Shown here: in pieces, positions 9,747-19,240 of the stretch
Position numbering within the stretch: position 1 is the first letter of the stretch
Layout: every line of letters starts with the position of its first letter
Assembly: GCA_003666325.1 (NCBI GenBank)
Contig: QPIL01000121.1
Span: forward strand, 30,380-94,379
Length of the DNA stretch: 64,000 bases
Source of the DNA: Methylococcales symbiont of Iophon sp. n. MRB-2018
Lineage (GTDB): Bacteria; Pseudomonadota; Gammaproteobacteria; Methylococcales; Methylomonadaceae
Reading direction: 5' to 3'
The notes under the pieces: model-generated
Database searches by the model: none
Told to the model about the DNA's origin: nothing
What the model saw: the letters and a program-made list of their open reading frames with translations, nothing else
Program-made: the position numbers and the translations under genes

Positions 9747-10112
9747 TTACATAAAAAAGGGGGCATATATAGGAAATGTCAATAGCAGTAGAATCAATAG
9801 TAAAACTATCCAAAATAAGCTGCGTTGTCTATGTTGTATTGAAGTTGATATACAGACCTGTTGCTTTTGACACTGGTTCTTTTTGAAATAAAGACGATGA
9901 AAGGCTAAAACCATAAAAAAGACGGTTAAGATGATAAAAAAAGGACGCATAAAGGTCATGGAGGTCAATGTTGCCATCCATGCTCCACTGATTCCCAGAG
10001 AAAGTAGTAATAAAGGACCAAAGCAACAAGCCGATGCGGCTATAGCAGAAAAGATAGCAAGTAAGGCTGGACAAAAAGAGTGTCGGGTGAAAGTTGCTTG
10101 TTCTGATTTCAT
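9747..10112 (-). CDS. merT: Mercuric transport protein MerT-like
   Basis: An inner-membrane protein of 121 residues with three predicted membrane helices. Vicinal Cys29-Cys30 lie in the first (AIAASACCFGPLLLLSLG), the hallmark of MerT. A second cysteine pair (Cys81, Cys87) lies in the cytoplasmic loop between helices 2 and 3. The protein accepts Hg(II) from MerP and moves it into the cytoplasm. A MerR-type promoter lies directly upstream (10146-10177). Confidence 0.88.
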   Translation of the reverse strand: MKSEQATFTRHSFCPALLAIFSAIAASACCFGPLLLLSLGISGAWMATLTSMTFMRPFFIILTVFFMVLAFHRLYFKKNQCQKQQVCISTSIQHRQRSLFWIVLLLILLLLTFPIYAPFFM

Positions 10113-10145
10113 TACAACAGTTTGCTCAAAGATGGATTGAGCTTG

Positions 10146-10177
10146 ATTGTAAACCCTGCTGTTAAGGTCAGGGTCAA
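10146..10177 (-). promoter_or_regulatory. MerR-type promoter/operator for merT
   Basis: On the minus strand a -35 TTGACC (10172-10177) and a -10 TACAAT (10146-10151) are separated by exactly 20 bp. This is the overlong spacer typical of promoters activated by MerR-family DNA distortion. Inside the spacer and overlapping the -35 is the perfect dyad ACCCTG/CAGGGT (10153-10158 and 10169-10174). The -10 is 34 bp from the merT start codon. It therefore drives merT-merP-chaperone. Confidence 0.85.
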
Positions 10178-10214
10178 GTTGTAAAAGCTATTTTTAAAGA
10201 ATTTAACGGGTGAA

Positions 10215-10607
10215 CTATGTGTTTTTGGACAATGCATCAAGAATGGCGCAGTACTCTGAAGATTTTGTCTGTTGGCAATGTGTGGCAAGTTGAGTCAAAA
10301 ATTGACGAATAGCCATTAATTTATTAATTTGATCATCGATATTTTGACATTTTTGCTCTGCTATTTTTCTGATTTCATCACAATGAGTTGCATCAAGAGA
10401 GAGTAATTCGGCAATTTCTTTTAAAGTAAACCCCGCCTTTTGGGCGCGTTTAATAAACTGGATGGTAGTAATTGCCTCAGTAGAGTAGTGTCGAAACCCA
10501 TGATTAGGCTTTTCAGGTTCTGCCAATAAACCAATGCGTTGATAATGGCGAACTGTTGCAATAGTCACTTCAGCTTGTTGGGCAAGTTTGCCAATAGTCA
10601 GTTTCAT
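10215..10607 (-). CDS. merR: MerR-family Hg(II)-responsive regulator
   Basis: A 130-residue regulator. The N-terminal winged HTH reads IGKLAQQAEVTIATVRHYQRIGLL, followed by a coiled-coil dimerisation helix. Cys76, Cys111 and Cys120 are spaced 35 and 9 residues apart, the same spacing as the three Hg(II)-ligand cysteines of Tn501 MerR (82, 117, 126). That makes mercury the likeliest inducer. The gene lies upstream of merT on the same strand rather than divergent. The activated promoter is in the 102-bp gap between them. Confidence 0.9.
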   Translation of the reverse strand: MKLTIGKLAQQAEVTIATVRHYQRIGLLAEPEKPNHGFRHYSTEAITTIQFIKRAQKAGFTLKEIAELLSLDATHCDEIRKIAEQKCQNIDDQINKLMAIRQFLTQLATHCQQTKSSEYCAILDALSKNT

Positions 10608-10659
10608 TTGTAATAAAATTGTTTAGTTTCTATCTGTATAGTTTCATCACCTTATATAA

Positions 10660-10800
10660 TATTCAATAAATAAATATACTATAAACAGATAAATAATAGG
10701 GACAGGCTTGGAATGAAATACTAAATTAGCATGGTTTTGTGAGAAGTTTGTGCAGTAGAGAGTGGGATTGTTTGGTTTAGTTATTTTTTGAATATGGTAT
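10660..10800 (+). repeat. Repeat C/D element (small, MITE-like)
   Basis: About 140 bp bounded by TAATATTCAATAAATAAATA on the left and the near-complementary TATTTTTTGAATATGGTAT on the right. The left part recurs at 13959 and 34549. The right ~60 bp (AGAAGTTTGTG through GAATATGGTAT) recurs almost exactly at 42713-42773. The remaining bases between idh and merR show no gene. Confidence 0.6.
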
Positions 10801-10865
10801 TGATAAAAAAATCCCACAAGACGGATAGGTTGTTTGTTGCCAGTTGCCTTAATAGGCATGAAAAA

Positions 10866-11873
10866 TTATAGTGCAGCTATAATGGCATCACCCATTTCGA
10901 CTGTACCTGCTTTAGAGGCTGGGTTTAGATCAGGAGTAACAAACTCTGCCTCTTCAACCACCTTTTCTACCGCTGCTTTGATTCTACTGGCCGCCTCTGT
11001 TTCACCCAAGTGATTTAACATCATCACAGCTGCCATAATAACAGCGGTTGGGTTGGCAATATTTTTACCTGCAATATCAGGGGCACTACCATGAACCGCT
11101 TCAAACAATGCTGCATCTTCACCGATATTAGCACCGGGAATCAAACCTAAACCGCCCACCAGACCTGCGGTTAAATCAGATAAAATATCACCAAACATAT
11201 TGGTGGTGACAATAACATCAAATTGACTATGATCCATAATTAAATGCATACAGGCCGCATCAACAATTTTTTCATCAAATTCAATTTCAGGATATTTTTT
11301 AGCCACTTCCCTGGCAGTATCTAAAAACAAGCCCGATGTATATTTTAAAATATTCGCTTTATGACAAGCCGTTACTTTTTTTCGACCGTTTTCAATAGCA
11401 TATTTAAAGGCATACTCCACAATGCGCTCAGAGCCTTCTTTAGTAATCACTGCCAAACTTTCTGCCACATCTTTTTGTCGGGTTAAATAATGCTCAAGCC
11501 CTAAATACAAGCCTTCTGTATTTTCCCTCACCACCACAATATCAACACCTTCAAAACGGCTTTGTGCGCCTTTCCAGGTTTTTGCAGGTCTGATATTGGC
11601 ATATAAATCATATTTTTGACGCAAAGCCACATTAATACTTCTGAATCCACCACCGATAGGTGTTGTTAACGGCCCTTTAAATGCGATTCTGTTTTTATCA
11701 ATAGATTTTAACGTTACATCAGGAATCGGTGTTCCATGTTTATCAAAAGCTGCCATACCTGCATCAGCTTCCTCCCAATTAATTTTCACCCCAGCCGCAT
11801 CAATAATTTTGACAGCCACTTCCATAATAGAAGGCCCAATACCATCACCCTTTATTAATGTAACATTATGCAT
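10866..11873 (-). CDS. Isocitrate/isopropylmalate dehydrogenase family protein, probable NAD-dependent isocitrate dehydrogenase
   Basis: A 335-residue beta-decarboxylating dehydrogenase. It starts VTLIKGDGIGPSIMEVA and has the substrate-binding VVRENTEGLYLGLEH and the metal-binding segments TNMFGDILSDL and ANIGEDAALFEAVHGSAPDIAGK. The overall pattern matches short NAD-type isocitrate dehydrogenases common in methanotrophs rather than LeuB. In the TCA cycle it would oxidise isocitrate to 2-oxoglutarate. It is divergent from the mtd pair, with 127 bp between. Confidence 0.85.
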   Translation of the reverse strand: MHNVTLIKGDGIGPSIMEVAVKIIDAAGVKINWEEADAGMAAFDKHGTPIPDVTLKSIDKNRIAFKGPLTTPIGGGFRSINVALRQKYDLYANIRPAKTWKGAQSRFEGVDIVVVRENTEGLYLGLEHYLTRQKDVAESLAVITKEGSERIVEYAFKYAIENGRKKVTACHKANILKYTSGLFLDTAREVAKKYPEIEFDEKIVDAACMHLIMDHSQFDVIVTTNMFGDILSDLTAGLVGGLGLIPGANIGEDAALFEAVHGSAPDIAGKNIANPTAVIMAAVMMLNHLGETEAASRIKAAVEKVVEEAEFVTPDLNPASKAGTVEMGDAIIAAL

Positions 11874-12000
11874 TTTTAGTTCTCCAAATTAATTAGGCTA
11901 CAAATAATACACATTTTAACTATTTTTTGCTGGATACAGTGTAATCATAGGAATAAATATTCTATAATTGCAAACTGGTACTTTAAAAATAGAGAAGATC

Positions 12001-12909
12001 ATGGAAAAACCTTACATTCTACACTTGCTAACCACCGCAAAAAACCTGAGTCCATTTGATGTCAATATGGCTGTTGATGCTGGCTGGGTTTCAGCCATAC
12101 CCTATATCAATGTTGAACCGAGTGAAACCAAAGGTTTAGTTCAAGATGTTATCTTTTCTCGTAGCCCAAAAGGCTTGCAAAAAACAGGCATATTTATTGG
12201 TGGTAGAGATACCAAACAGGCTATGGATATGCTTAAAACAGCAAAAAACACCATGCTTCCTCCCTTTGAAGTTTCTGTTTTTGCAGACCCTAGTGGTGCC
12301 TTTACTACCGCAGCGGGCATGGTAACCACCGTAGAAAAAGAACTAAAAGATAAATTCAATACAACGCTCAAAGGTAAAAACCTGCTAACATTGGGAGGTA
12401 CAGGCCCAGTAGGTCAAGTAGCCAGTGTTCTAGCTGCGCAAGTGGGTGCTAATGTAAAAATTATTGGCAGACAATTAGATAAAGCAGAACGAGTTTCTGA
12501 ACTGTGTAACGATGAATTTGCTGATGGACAAATTGCCATCGAAACAGCCACAAATAATGATATAGCGGAATTAATTAAAACAACCGATGTGGTTTTTTCA
12601 ACAGGTGCTGCTGGTATTGAATTACTCAACAGTGAGCACATAGCCTCCGCCTTACAACTTAAAGTGGTGGCTGATGTTAATGCTATTCCACCTTCAGGTG
12701 TCGCAGGTCTTGACCCTTTTGATAATGGCAAGAAATTTGCCAATAGTCCAAGTGGTGCTGTAGGTATCGGTGCATTGGCTATCGGTAAGATTAAATATCA
12801 AACACAAAATCGTTTATTGAAAAATATGATCGATAGTGACAAACCGCTTTACTTACATTTTGAACATGCCTTCGAAGTCGCTCGTGAAATAGTAAAATCA
12901 GCTAAATAA
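12001..12909 (+). CDS. NAD(P)-dependent methylene-tetrahydromethanopterin dehydrogenase, MtdA-like paralogue
   Basis: Oxidises methylene-H4MPT (possibly also methylene-H4F) in the C1 oxidation route of methylotrophs. N-terminal catalytic part FDVNMAVDAGW through FIGGRDTKQAMDM; Rossmann dinucleotide site TLGGTGPVGQVASVLAA. After the second strand comes IGRQLDKAE, close to the CGRKLDKAQ of MtdA, which suggests NADP preference (inference). I chose ATG 12001 (GAGAAG ahead) over TTG 11968. 302 residues. The second mtd gene follows after 10 bp. The two proteins are clearly homologous over their full length but far from identical. Confidence 0.88.
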   Translation: MEKPYILHLLTTAKNLSPFDVNMAVDAGWVSAIPYINVEPSETKGLVQDVIFSRSPKGLQKTGIFIGGRDTKQAMDMLKTAKNTMLPPFEVSVFADPSGAFTTAAGMVTTVEKELKDKFNTTLKGKNLLTLGGTGPVGQVASVLAAQVGANVKIIGRQLDKAERVSELCNDEFADGQIAIETATNNDIAELIKTTDVVFSTGAAGIELLNSEHIASALQLKVVADVNAIPPSGVAGLDPFDNGKKFANSPSGAVGIGALAIGKIKYQTQNRLLKNMIDSDKPLYLHFEHAFEVAREIVKSAK

Positions 12910-12919
12910 GGAATATACA

Positions 12920-13816
12920 ATGGCCAAGCGCAGTATTCTTCACATGTTTGACCCCATGCCAAACAATAGTCCGTTTGATATTAACATGGCATTGGATCAA
13001 AACTTTGATCTATTAATGCCTTATAGCAACGTAAAGTTAGACAGTGTCCATGCCCTCACCCAAGATATTATTTTCTCGCGTAGCCCTGCTGGCATTAAAC
13101 GCACGGGTATTTTTATCGGTGGTAGAGATATTGGCTTGGCAATGGATATGATGAATAGTGCTAAACAAGCCATGGTTCCACCTTTTGAGGTATCAGTCCT
13201 AGTTGATCCAAGCGGTGCCTTTACAACGGCAGCAGCATTAGTTGCCAGCGTAGAAAAAGAACTAAAAGAAAAGCATAATAAAGAACTAAAAGATTGTAAG
13301 GCAGCCGTATTTGGTGGTACCGGTCCTGTTGGTATTGCTACAGGTGTTATTGCTTCACTGGCAGGCACAGATACACAGTTAGTCGATCATATATCGTATG
13401 ATGCGGCTAATGATGCCGCTAAAGAATATAATCGTCGCTGTAAATGTACCTTATCAGGTGCTTTAGCAGGTTCTGATGAAGAAAAAATAGCTTTATTAGA
13501 AGATGTGGATATCATTTTCTGTGCGGCTAAAGCAGGTATTCAAGTGATCAGTACAGAAGTGCTTGGTCAAGCTAAACAACTTAAAGTAGCAGGTGATGTT
13601 AACGCTGTCCCCCCATCAGGTATTGAAGGGGTCGCTGCAAAAGATTCAGGAACGCCATTAAACGGTTCAAAAGGTGCATTAGGAATAGGCGCACTAGCCG
13701 TTGGCAATATTAAATACAAAGTACAGCACAAATTATTAAAGCGTATTTTGGAGACAGACAAACCTGTATATCTTGACTTTAGAGAAGCTTTTATTGAAGC
13801 TCAGCAACTCGTATAA
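12920..13816 (+). CDS. mtdB: NAD(P)-dependent methylene-tetrahydromethanopterin dehydrogenase MtdB-like
   Basis: A 298-residue paralogue in the same operon. The N terminus SILHMFDPMPNNSPFDINMALD and the C terminus PVYLDFREAF look like MtdB, the H4MPT-specific enzyme of formaldehyde oxidation. The Rossmann motif is FGGTGPVGIATGVIASLAG; the following strand has LVDHISYDAAND with no MtdA-like RKLDKA basic patch, so cofactor use may differ from the upstream paralogue. SD AAGGAA (12907-12912) precedes ATG 12920. Together with RFAP synthase at 41457 it shows that the organism uses tetrahydromethanopterin. Confidence 0.9.
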   Translation: MAKRSILHMFDPMPNNSPFDINMALDQNFDLLMPYSNVKLDSVHALTQDIIFSRSPAGIKRTGIFIGGRDIGLAMDMMNSAKQAMVPPFEVSVLVDPSGAFTTAAALVASVEKELKEKHNKELKDCKAAVFGGTGPVGIATGVIASLAGTDTQLVDHISYDAANDAAKEYNRRCKCTLSGALAGSDEEKIALLEDVDIIFCAAKAGIQVISTEVLGQAKQLKVAGDVNAVPPSGIEGVAAKDSGTPLNGSKGALGIGALAVGNIKYKVQHKLLKRILETDKPVYLDFREAFIEAQQLV

Positions 13817-13958
13817 TTCTTTTACTCAATCTTTTGATGCTTAGCTGGATTCTGAGCTTATGCACTTAGTATACGAACTCAGGCTACCCAGCTTGCACAG
13901 GGTTTTTATTCAATAGGGAATTAGCCATAGACTCCATATTGTCTACCCCCTTTTATAC

Positions 13959-14022
13959 CATATTCAATAAATAAATATACTAATATAGTGCTTATATTAG
14001 CGCCTTATGTGTTTGCTAAAAA
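13959..14022 (+). repeat. Repeat C left-end fragment
   Basis: The sequence starting CATATTCAATAAATAAATA and running to TGCTAAAAATA is nearly identical to 34549-34610 and shares its first ~30 bases with 10660. It sits in the 300-bp gap between the converging mtdB and metZ genes. The rest of that gap (13817-13958) shows no gene. Confidence 0.6.
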
Positions 14023-14055
14023 TAGGGGGCTACTTATTGATAACCCCCTATTTTT
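14018..14055. terminator. Bidirectional intrinsic terminator between mtdB and metZ
   Basis: AAAAATAGGGGGC and its near-complement ACCCCCTATTTTT form a 12-13 bp GC-cored stem with A-tracts before and T-tracts after. It can therefore terminate transcription from both converging genes. It lies ~200 bp past mtdB and ~60 bp past metZ. Confidence 0.75.
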
Positions 14056-14117
14056 AGTGTGCTCATAAGGTGATAATATGAGTGCTAGATCGGTGTATTT
14101 ATTTGTTGAACATGGTA

Positions 14118-15299
14118 TTATAAGCCATTCAATAAATCCTTTTTGATATCATCACCATTTTCCAATCCTACTGAGATTCTAACTAAACTCTCTTTTATGC
14201 CTACTTCAGCCCTAACTTCTGGAGGCAGTCGCCCATGTGTTGTTGTAGACGGATGAGTAATAGTCGATTTAACATCGCCTAAATTTGCAGTAATTGAAAG
14301 CATTTTAGTCGCATCTATTAATTTCCATGCTGCTTCTTTACCTCCTTTTAACTCAAAACTCACTACACCACCATAGTGGCTTTGTTGTTGCTTTGCCAAC
14401 TTATGCTGAGCATGGGATTCTAAGCCAGGATAATACACCTTTGCGATAGCAGGCTGTAACTCCAACCATTTAGCTAATTCAAAAGCACTGTCGCAATGCG
14501 CTTTCATCCTGACAGCTAATGTCTCTAAACCTGATAAAAACACCCAGGCATTAAAAGGACTCATGGTTGCACCCCCTGTTCGCAAATAAGGGTATATATT
14601 ATTTTCTATGATTTCATCACTAGCAATAACGGCTCCCCCTACACAGCGACCTTGACCATCAATATATTTGGTTGCTGAATGAACAATAATATCTGCACCT
14701 AACTCCAGCGGTTTTTGTAAAACTGGAGTACAAAACACATTATCGACTACTAACAAACAACCGTGTTTATGCGCTATATCTGCAATAACCTGAATATCTG
14801 CTATTTCAACCAACGGATTAGACGGAGTTTCTAAAAATAAAAACCGCGTATTTGGTTTTATTGCCGCTTCCCACTCTGATGGCTCTGTGAGCTTAACAAA
14901 ATCAGCTTCAACACCAAATTTGGCAAAATAATTCTGAAACAATAATATGATATTTCCAAATACACTGCGAGACGAAACCACATGATCACCTGACTTAAGC
15001 AAGCCCATCCCTACTGCCATAATGGCAGCCATTCCCGATGAAAAAGCCAGACAACGTTCTCCTTTTTCCATCAAAGCTAATCGTTTCTCAAATACATCCA
15101 CCGTGGGGTTGGTAAAACGCGAATAAATATTACCCGCTTGTTTTCCAGTAAACCTTAAAGCTGCCTCTTCTGCACTTTTAAAAACATAGCTGGATGTTGC
15201 AAAAATAGGCATGCTATGTTCATCTTCATGCGTACGATTATGCCCTGCTCGTATTGCTTGTGTTTCTAGTGAATAGTCTTTCCAATTAAGATCTGCCAT
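14118..15299 (-). CDS. metZ: O-succinylhomoserine sulfhydrylase
   Basis: A PLP enzyme of the Cys/Met metabolism family (393 residues) that makes homocysteine directly from O-succinylhomoserine and sulfide. The PLP lysine is Lys211 in HSATKYIDGQGR. YSRFTNPTVDVFEKRLALMEKGE and the Ser-rich SFSSGMAA-like segment (FSSGMAAIMA) are diagnostic. It is placed directly after purF (14 bp), as in Pseudomonas-type clusters, which favours MetZ over MetB. Confidence 0.92.
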   Translation of the reverse strand: MADLNWKDYSLETQAIRAGHNRTHEDEHSMPIFATSSYVFKSAEEAALRFTGKQAGNIYSRFTNPTVDVFEKRLALMEKGERCLAFSSGMAAIMAVGMGLLKSGDHVVSSRSVFGNIILLFQNYFAKFGVEADFVKLTEPSEWEAAIKPNTRFLFLETPSNPLVEIADIQVIADIAHKHGCLLVVDNVFCTPVLQKPLELGADIIVHSATKYIDGQGRCVGGAVIASDEIIENNIYPYLRTGGATMSPFNAWVFLSGLETLAVRMKAHCDSAFELAKWLELQPAIAKVYYPGLESHAQHKLAKQQQSHYGGVVSFELKGGKEAAWKLIDATKMLSITANLGDVKSTITHPSTTTHGRLPPEVRAEVGIKESLVRISVGLENGDDIKKDLLNGL

Positions 15300-15313
15300 A
15301 TTCTTACAAAAAA

Positions 15314-16822
15314 TTAATCCGCGTTTTGTATATCAATAATAAAATTATCCGCATTACACTCGGTTTGTGCGTCATCATTTCTTAACTTATTAATGCGTTC
15401 CAGATAAGCATCATCTATATCTCCTGTAATGTAATCTCGGCTAAAACAGGAGGTATCAAAATGTTTGATTTTAGGGTTTCCTTTTTGTACTGCATTAATC
15501 AAGTCTTCCAAGTCTTGATAAAACATTTTGTCGGCACCAATGGCAATCCCCACTTCTTCATCTGTCCGGTTATGTGCAATTAATTCTTTAACTGCCGGCA
15601 TATCAATGCCATAGACATTGGGGTATCTAACCGGTGGTGCTGCGGATGCAAAATAGACTTTCTTAGCACCCGCATCTCTTGCCATTTGAATTATTTGCTC
15701 AGAAGTTGTGCCTCTCACAATTGAATCATCAACCAATAATACATTTTTTCCATCAAACTCTAGGTCAATTGCATTGAGTTTTTGTTTGACTGATTTTTTA
15801 CGCATTTTCTGACCCGGCATAATAAAAGTTCGACCGATATACCGGTTTTTCATAAAACCTTCTCTAAACTTTACTTTCAGCCTAAAGGCCATCTGTAATG
15901 CAGAGATTCGACTGGTATCAGGAATAGGAATCACTACATCAATATCATTATCAGGCCATTCACGCAAAATTTTATCGGCTAATTTCTCGCCCATTCTTAA
16001 GCGTGCTTTATAAACAGAAATATCATCAATAGTTGAATCAGGTCTGGCAAAATAGACGTATTCAAAAATACAGGGACAATGATTCACAAACTCAGCACAC
16101 TGCTTAGTATGCAAAACACCTTTAACCTCAATAAATACCGCTTCTCCAGGATCTATATCTCTAATTAAATCAAAGTCTAATCCATTCAGTGCTACATTTT
16201 CAGAAGCCACCATGTAATCAGAGCCTTGTGCTGTTTTTCTCTCACCAAAAACCAGAGGTCTAATGCCATTTGGATCACGAAATGCCAGTACGCCAAAACC
16301 AGCAATCATAACAACGACAGCATAAGCACCTCGACAGCGCTTATGTACTGCAGATACCGCACGAAACACATCATCAACATCTAGTCGTCGCTTACCTAAT
16401 TGCTGTAATTCATGCGCAAAAATATTCAATAAAATTTCAGAATCAGAATCGGTATTAAGATGTCTCTGATCTTCTACAAAGAGCTGCTTTTTTAAGGCTT
16501 CCATATTGGTTAAATTACCATTATGGGCTAAAGTCAATCCAAAGGGAGAGTTCACATAAAAGGGTTGTGCCTCTGCTGAACTTGAACAGCCAGCAGTGGG
16601 GTATCTGACATGCGCTATTCCCATATTCCCTCTCAGTTTCACCATTTGAGCAGCTGAGAATACATCGCGTGTTAAGCCATTATCCTTACGCAGATAAAAA
16701 CGACCTTTCTCACAGGTTACAATACCTGCTGCATCTTGTCCGCGATGTTGCAACACCGTCAGTGCATCATAAAGCTCTTGGTTAACATTTTGATGAGATA
16801 CAATGCCAGCAATACCACACAT
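15314..16822 (-). CDS. purF: Amidophosphoribosyltransferase PurF
   Basis: First committed enzyme of purine synthesis: PRPP plus glutamine gives phosphoribosylamine. I start it at ATG 16822 so that the mature N terminus is MCGIAGIV with the glutaminase nucleophile Cys2; the longer reading from 16900 would overlap cvpA. Glutaminase motifs: [18 protein letters not shown] and HNGNLTN. The C-terminal phosphoribosyltransferase half has [14 protein letters not shown]. 502 residues, normal length. It is downstream of cvpA, as in E. coli. Confidence 0.96.
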   Translation of the reverse strand: MCGIAGIVSHQNVNQELYDALTVLQHRGQDAAGIVTCEKGRFYLRKDNGLTRDVFSAAQMVKLRGNMGIAHVRYPTAGCSSSAEAQPFYVNSPFGLTLAHNGNLTNMEALKKQLFVEDQRHLNTDSDSEILLNIFAHELQQLGKRRLDVDDVFRAVSAVHKRCRGAYAVVVMIAGFGVLAFRDPNGIRPLVFGERKTAQGSDYMVASENVALNGLDFDLIRDIDPGEAVFIEVKGVLHTKQCAEFVNHCPCIFEYVYFARPDSTIDDISVYKARLRMGEKLADKILREWPDNDIDVVIPIPDTSRISALQMAFRLKVKFREGFMKNRYIGRTFIMPGQKMRKKSVKQKLNAIDLEFDGKNVLLVDDSIVRGTTSEQIIQMARDAGAKKVYFASAAPPVRYPNVYGIDMPAVKELIAHNRTDEEVGIAIGADKMFYQDLEDLINAVQKGNPKIKHFDTSCFSRDYITGDIDDAYLERINKLRNDDAQTECNADNFIIDIQNAD

Positions 16823-16848
16823 ATTTATAAACCTGTCTCTAAATAAAA

Positions 16849-17337
16849 CTAATACTTTATATATCTCGCCAAACCTGACGGAATATGTTCGCGTAGCCAA
16901 ACGGCTAATGATTGAAACGGGGGGATTAAATTAGATTCTTTCCACCAAGAATCTCTTGGTAAAGGCGTAAGCCCTGCCAGCATAACAATAACAGAGACAA
17001 CAACTAATCCGCGTACTATACCAAAAATCATGCCTGCAAATCGGTCAGATCCTGTTAACCCTGTTTTTTTGACCAGCTCTCCTAATAAATAACTAATCAT
17101 TGCACCTATAATCAGAGTCAGAATAAATAATATAGCAAATGCAGTAGCAATTCTGGCGGAGGGATAAGTAATAAACTGTTCAAGAAAAACTGAAAATTCT
17201 CTGCTAAATGTTAATCCTACCCATATTGCTATCATCCATATAATGAGTGAAAAAGCTTCTTTAACAAAACCACGTAATAACCCGATTATCGAAGAAATCA
17301 GCACTAAACCTATAATAGTATAATCAATCCAGATCAT
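16849..17337 (-). CDS. cvpA: Colicin V production protein CvpA
   Basis: A 162-residue inner-membrane protein with four hydrophobic segments (about 5-24, 28-48, 60-85 and 100-122) and the family start [27 protein letters not shown]. Needed for colicin V export in E. coli and linked to envelope integrity; the molecular role is not settled. Conserved neighbour of purF. Confidence 0.9.
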   Translation of the reverse strand: MIWIDYTIIGLVLISSIIGLLRGFVKEAFSLIIWMIAIWVGLTFSREFSVFLEQFITYPSARIATAFAILFILTLIIGAMISYLLGELVKKTGLTGSDRFAGMIFGIVRGLVVVSVIVMLAGLTPLPRDSWWKESNLIPPFQSLAVWLREHIPSGLARYIKY

Positions 17338-17392
17338 TTTAATTTAACCTTTACTACCAATATTTTTGCAAAAAATTACCAGAAAAATCTAC

Positions 17393-17893
17393 TCAATCCT
17401 CTGAAAGAGCTAAGATACCTTTGATTCCATTGATCTTATCCACTTTTTCTTTGATCAATTCCGCTCTTTTTTTATCCAGTTCCGGTCCTACTCTGACTCT
17501 ATATAAAAGCCCTTTGTCAGTCGATACTGGAGTTACAATAACTGGAAAACCTTGTTTTATAATCGTATTTTTTAGTGTCTGGGCATTACTTTCTTGCTCA
17601 AAAATACCTACTTGAATAAACCAACTCTGCTTTTTTGAAGCACGTTGCTGAACTACTGGGGCAGGTTCTCTTGTTTTAATGGTCAATGGATCTGGTAATG
17701 CAATAACATCTTTAATACTGTCAGGCAGAGAAGTTGAAGCATAAGTTTGAACAGGTGCATCTGGAATTTTTAATGCCCTTATATTTTTACCGTCATCATT
17801 GATGGGCTCGTCAAAAAGCATAGGTACAAATATTGCCGCTAATGCGGTGATGACCACAGTACCTACTAAGCGTTGTTTTAAATATTGATCCAT
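17393..17893 (-). CDS. dedD: SPOR-domain cell-division protein DedD-like
   Basis: A 166-residue bitopic membrane protein with a short cytoplasmic start, one TM (about 10-26), a Pro/Ala-rich periplasmic linker and a C-terminal SPOR domain (about 90-163: WFIQVGIFEQESNAQTL to LYRVRVGP). SPOR domains bind denuded peptidoglycan at the septum. The position between folC and cvpA is the classical dedD place. Confidence 0.88.
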   Translation of the reverse strand: MDQYLKQRLVGTVVITALAAIFVPMLFDEPINDDGKNIRALKIPDAPVQTYASTSLPDSIKDVIALPDPLTIKTREPAPVVQQRASKKQSWFIQVGIFEQESNAQTLKNTIIKQGFPVIVTPVSTDKGLLYRVRVGPELDKKRAELIKEKVDKINGIKGILALSED

Positions 17894-17939
17894 CTGTTAC
17901 CTCACTATTTTCCAAATTCAGTCAAACTCAGTCAATATC

Positions 17940-19220
17940 CTATTGACGAAGTTCTAAAAATTCTGAAACCAAAAAGAAAGAACCAAAAACGAGTATTAAG
18001 TCGCCGAGGTTAGCATTAGTCTTTGCTGCATTATAAGCAGCTACCGTATCATTACCATCTAAAGTAACATTTTTAACACCACATTGGGTGAAACACTGCT
18101 GAATAACTGATTCACTGACGGCTCTTGAAATACTAAGAGAGGCAAAATACCAATGACTGATAACAGGCTTAATTATATCTATAACAGTGGCAATATCCTT
18201 ATCTTTCATCATAGAAAATACCGCATGAATCTTTTTTCCTGAAAAAGCATCGTTGATATAATTGAATAAAGCCGTGACTGCTTGAGGATTATGAGCAACA
18301 TCTAATAAAATAGGTACATCATCTTCAATCAATTGAAACCGCCCTTTTAACTGGACAGTTTTAAGGCCTTTTCTAATAGAATCCTCACTGACAGGCATTA
18401 GACTTTGCATTTGTGTAATAGCCATAATCACCGTTGCCGCATTACCATACTGATGTTTTCCTTTTAAGGCAGGTGCAGGAAGGAAATGGTATTGCAAAGA
18501 CTTATTTTTTAAACGACCACTCCAATCCCAGCAGCCATTTTTATTCACTTGATAACTAAATTCTTGATTGATACAAAATAAGGGGGTGTTTATTTCATTT
18601 GCACAATTGAGCAAAGAACAAGGTGGATCTGTGTCGCCGATAATTGCAGATACATCTGCTCGAAAAATACCTGCTTTTTCATAAGCAATCGCTTCACGGG
18701 TCTCCCCTAACCAATCAATATGATCTATACATACAGTGGTAATCAAAGAAACATCAGAATCAATAATGTTGACGGCATCAAGCCGCCCGCCCAAACCCAC
18801 TTCAAGTATTTGCAAATCCAGATTTGAATGAGAGAAAACATCAAGTGCGGCTAATGTTCCAAATTCAAAATAACTCAGTGATACTTCATCACGAACAGCA
18901 TCAATTCTTTCAAAAGCATCACAAATTTCCGTGTCAGAAACAGACTGCCCATCAACTCTAATTCTTTCGTTGTATTTTAGAATATGAGGTGAAGTATAGC
19001 TGCCTACTCTATAGCCTTGGGTGCGATAAATTTCTTCTAAGAAAGCAATACATGAGCCTTTCCCATTTGTCCCTGCAACAATAATAGTAGGCGGTTTTAA
19101 AGCGTCACCCTGAAGTGCGTTAAAAACATGGGTTGCTCTTTCCAAACCTAAATCAATGGAACGGGGGTGAAAGCATTCCTGCCAACTTAACCAATCTTTA
19201 AGAAAATCAAAACGCGCCAT
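17940..19220 (-). CDS. folC: Bifunctional folylpolyglutamate/dihydrofolate synthase
   Basis: An ATP-dependent Mur-ligase-like enzyme that adds glutamate to dihydropteroate and to folates. The P-loop is VAGTNGKGSCIAFLEEI, followed by SYTSPHILKYNERIRVDG and EVGLGGRLDAVNII. The C-terminal domain has LLDVAHNPQAV. 426 residues, typical. It lies between accD and dedD. Confidence 0.94.
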   Translation of the reverse strand: MARFDFLKDWLSWQECFHPRSIDLGLERATHVFNALQGDALKPPTIIVAGTNGKGSCIAFLEEIYRTQGYRVGSYTSPHILKYNERIRVDGQSVSDTEICDAFERIDAVRDEVSLSYFEFGTLAALDVFSHSNLDLQILEVGLGGRLDAVNIIDSDVSLITTVCIDHIDWLGETREAIAYEKAGIFRADVSAIIGDTDPPCSLLNCANEINTPLFCINQEFSYQVNKNGCWDWSGRLKNKSLQYHFLPAPALKGKHQYGNAATVIMAITQMQSLMPVSEDSIRKGLKTVQLKGRFQLIEDDVPILLDVAHNPQAVTALFNYINDAFSGKKIHAVFSMMKDKDIATVIDIIKPVISHWYFASLSISRAVSESVIQQCFTQCGVKNVTLDGNDTVAAYNAAKTNANLGDLILVFGSFFLVSEFLELRQ

Positions 19221-19240
19221 TTTACTGATTTATTACTCGC

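Noticed and set aside
10647..10859. 70-codon frame upstream of merR
   Set aside because: It consists of dispersed repeat C/D sequence and has no protein-like features.
12141..13761. Several minus-strand frames opposite the mtd genes
   Set aside because: They are antisense shadows of strongly supported coding regions, with Ser/Ala/Pro-rich low-information translations.
16823..16900. Longer N terminus for PurF
   Set aside because: It would bury the essential N-terminal Cys of MCGIAGIV and overlap cvpA.
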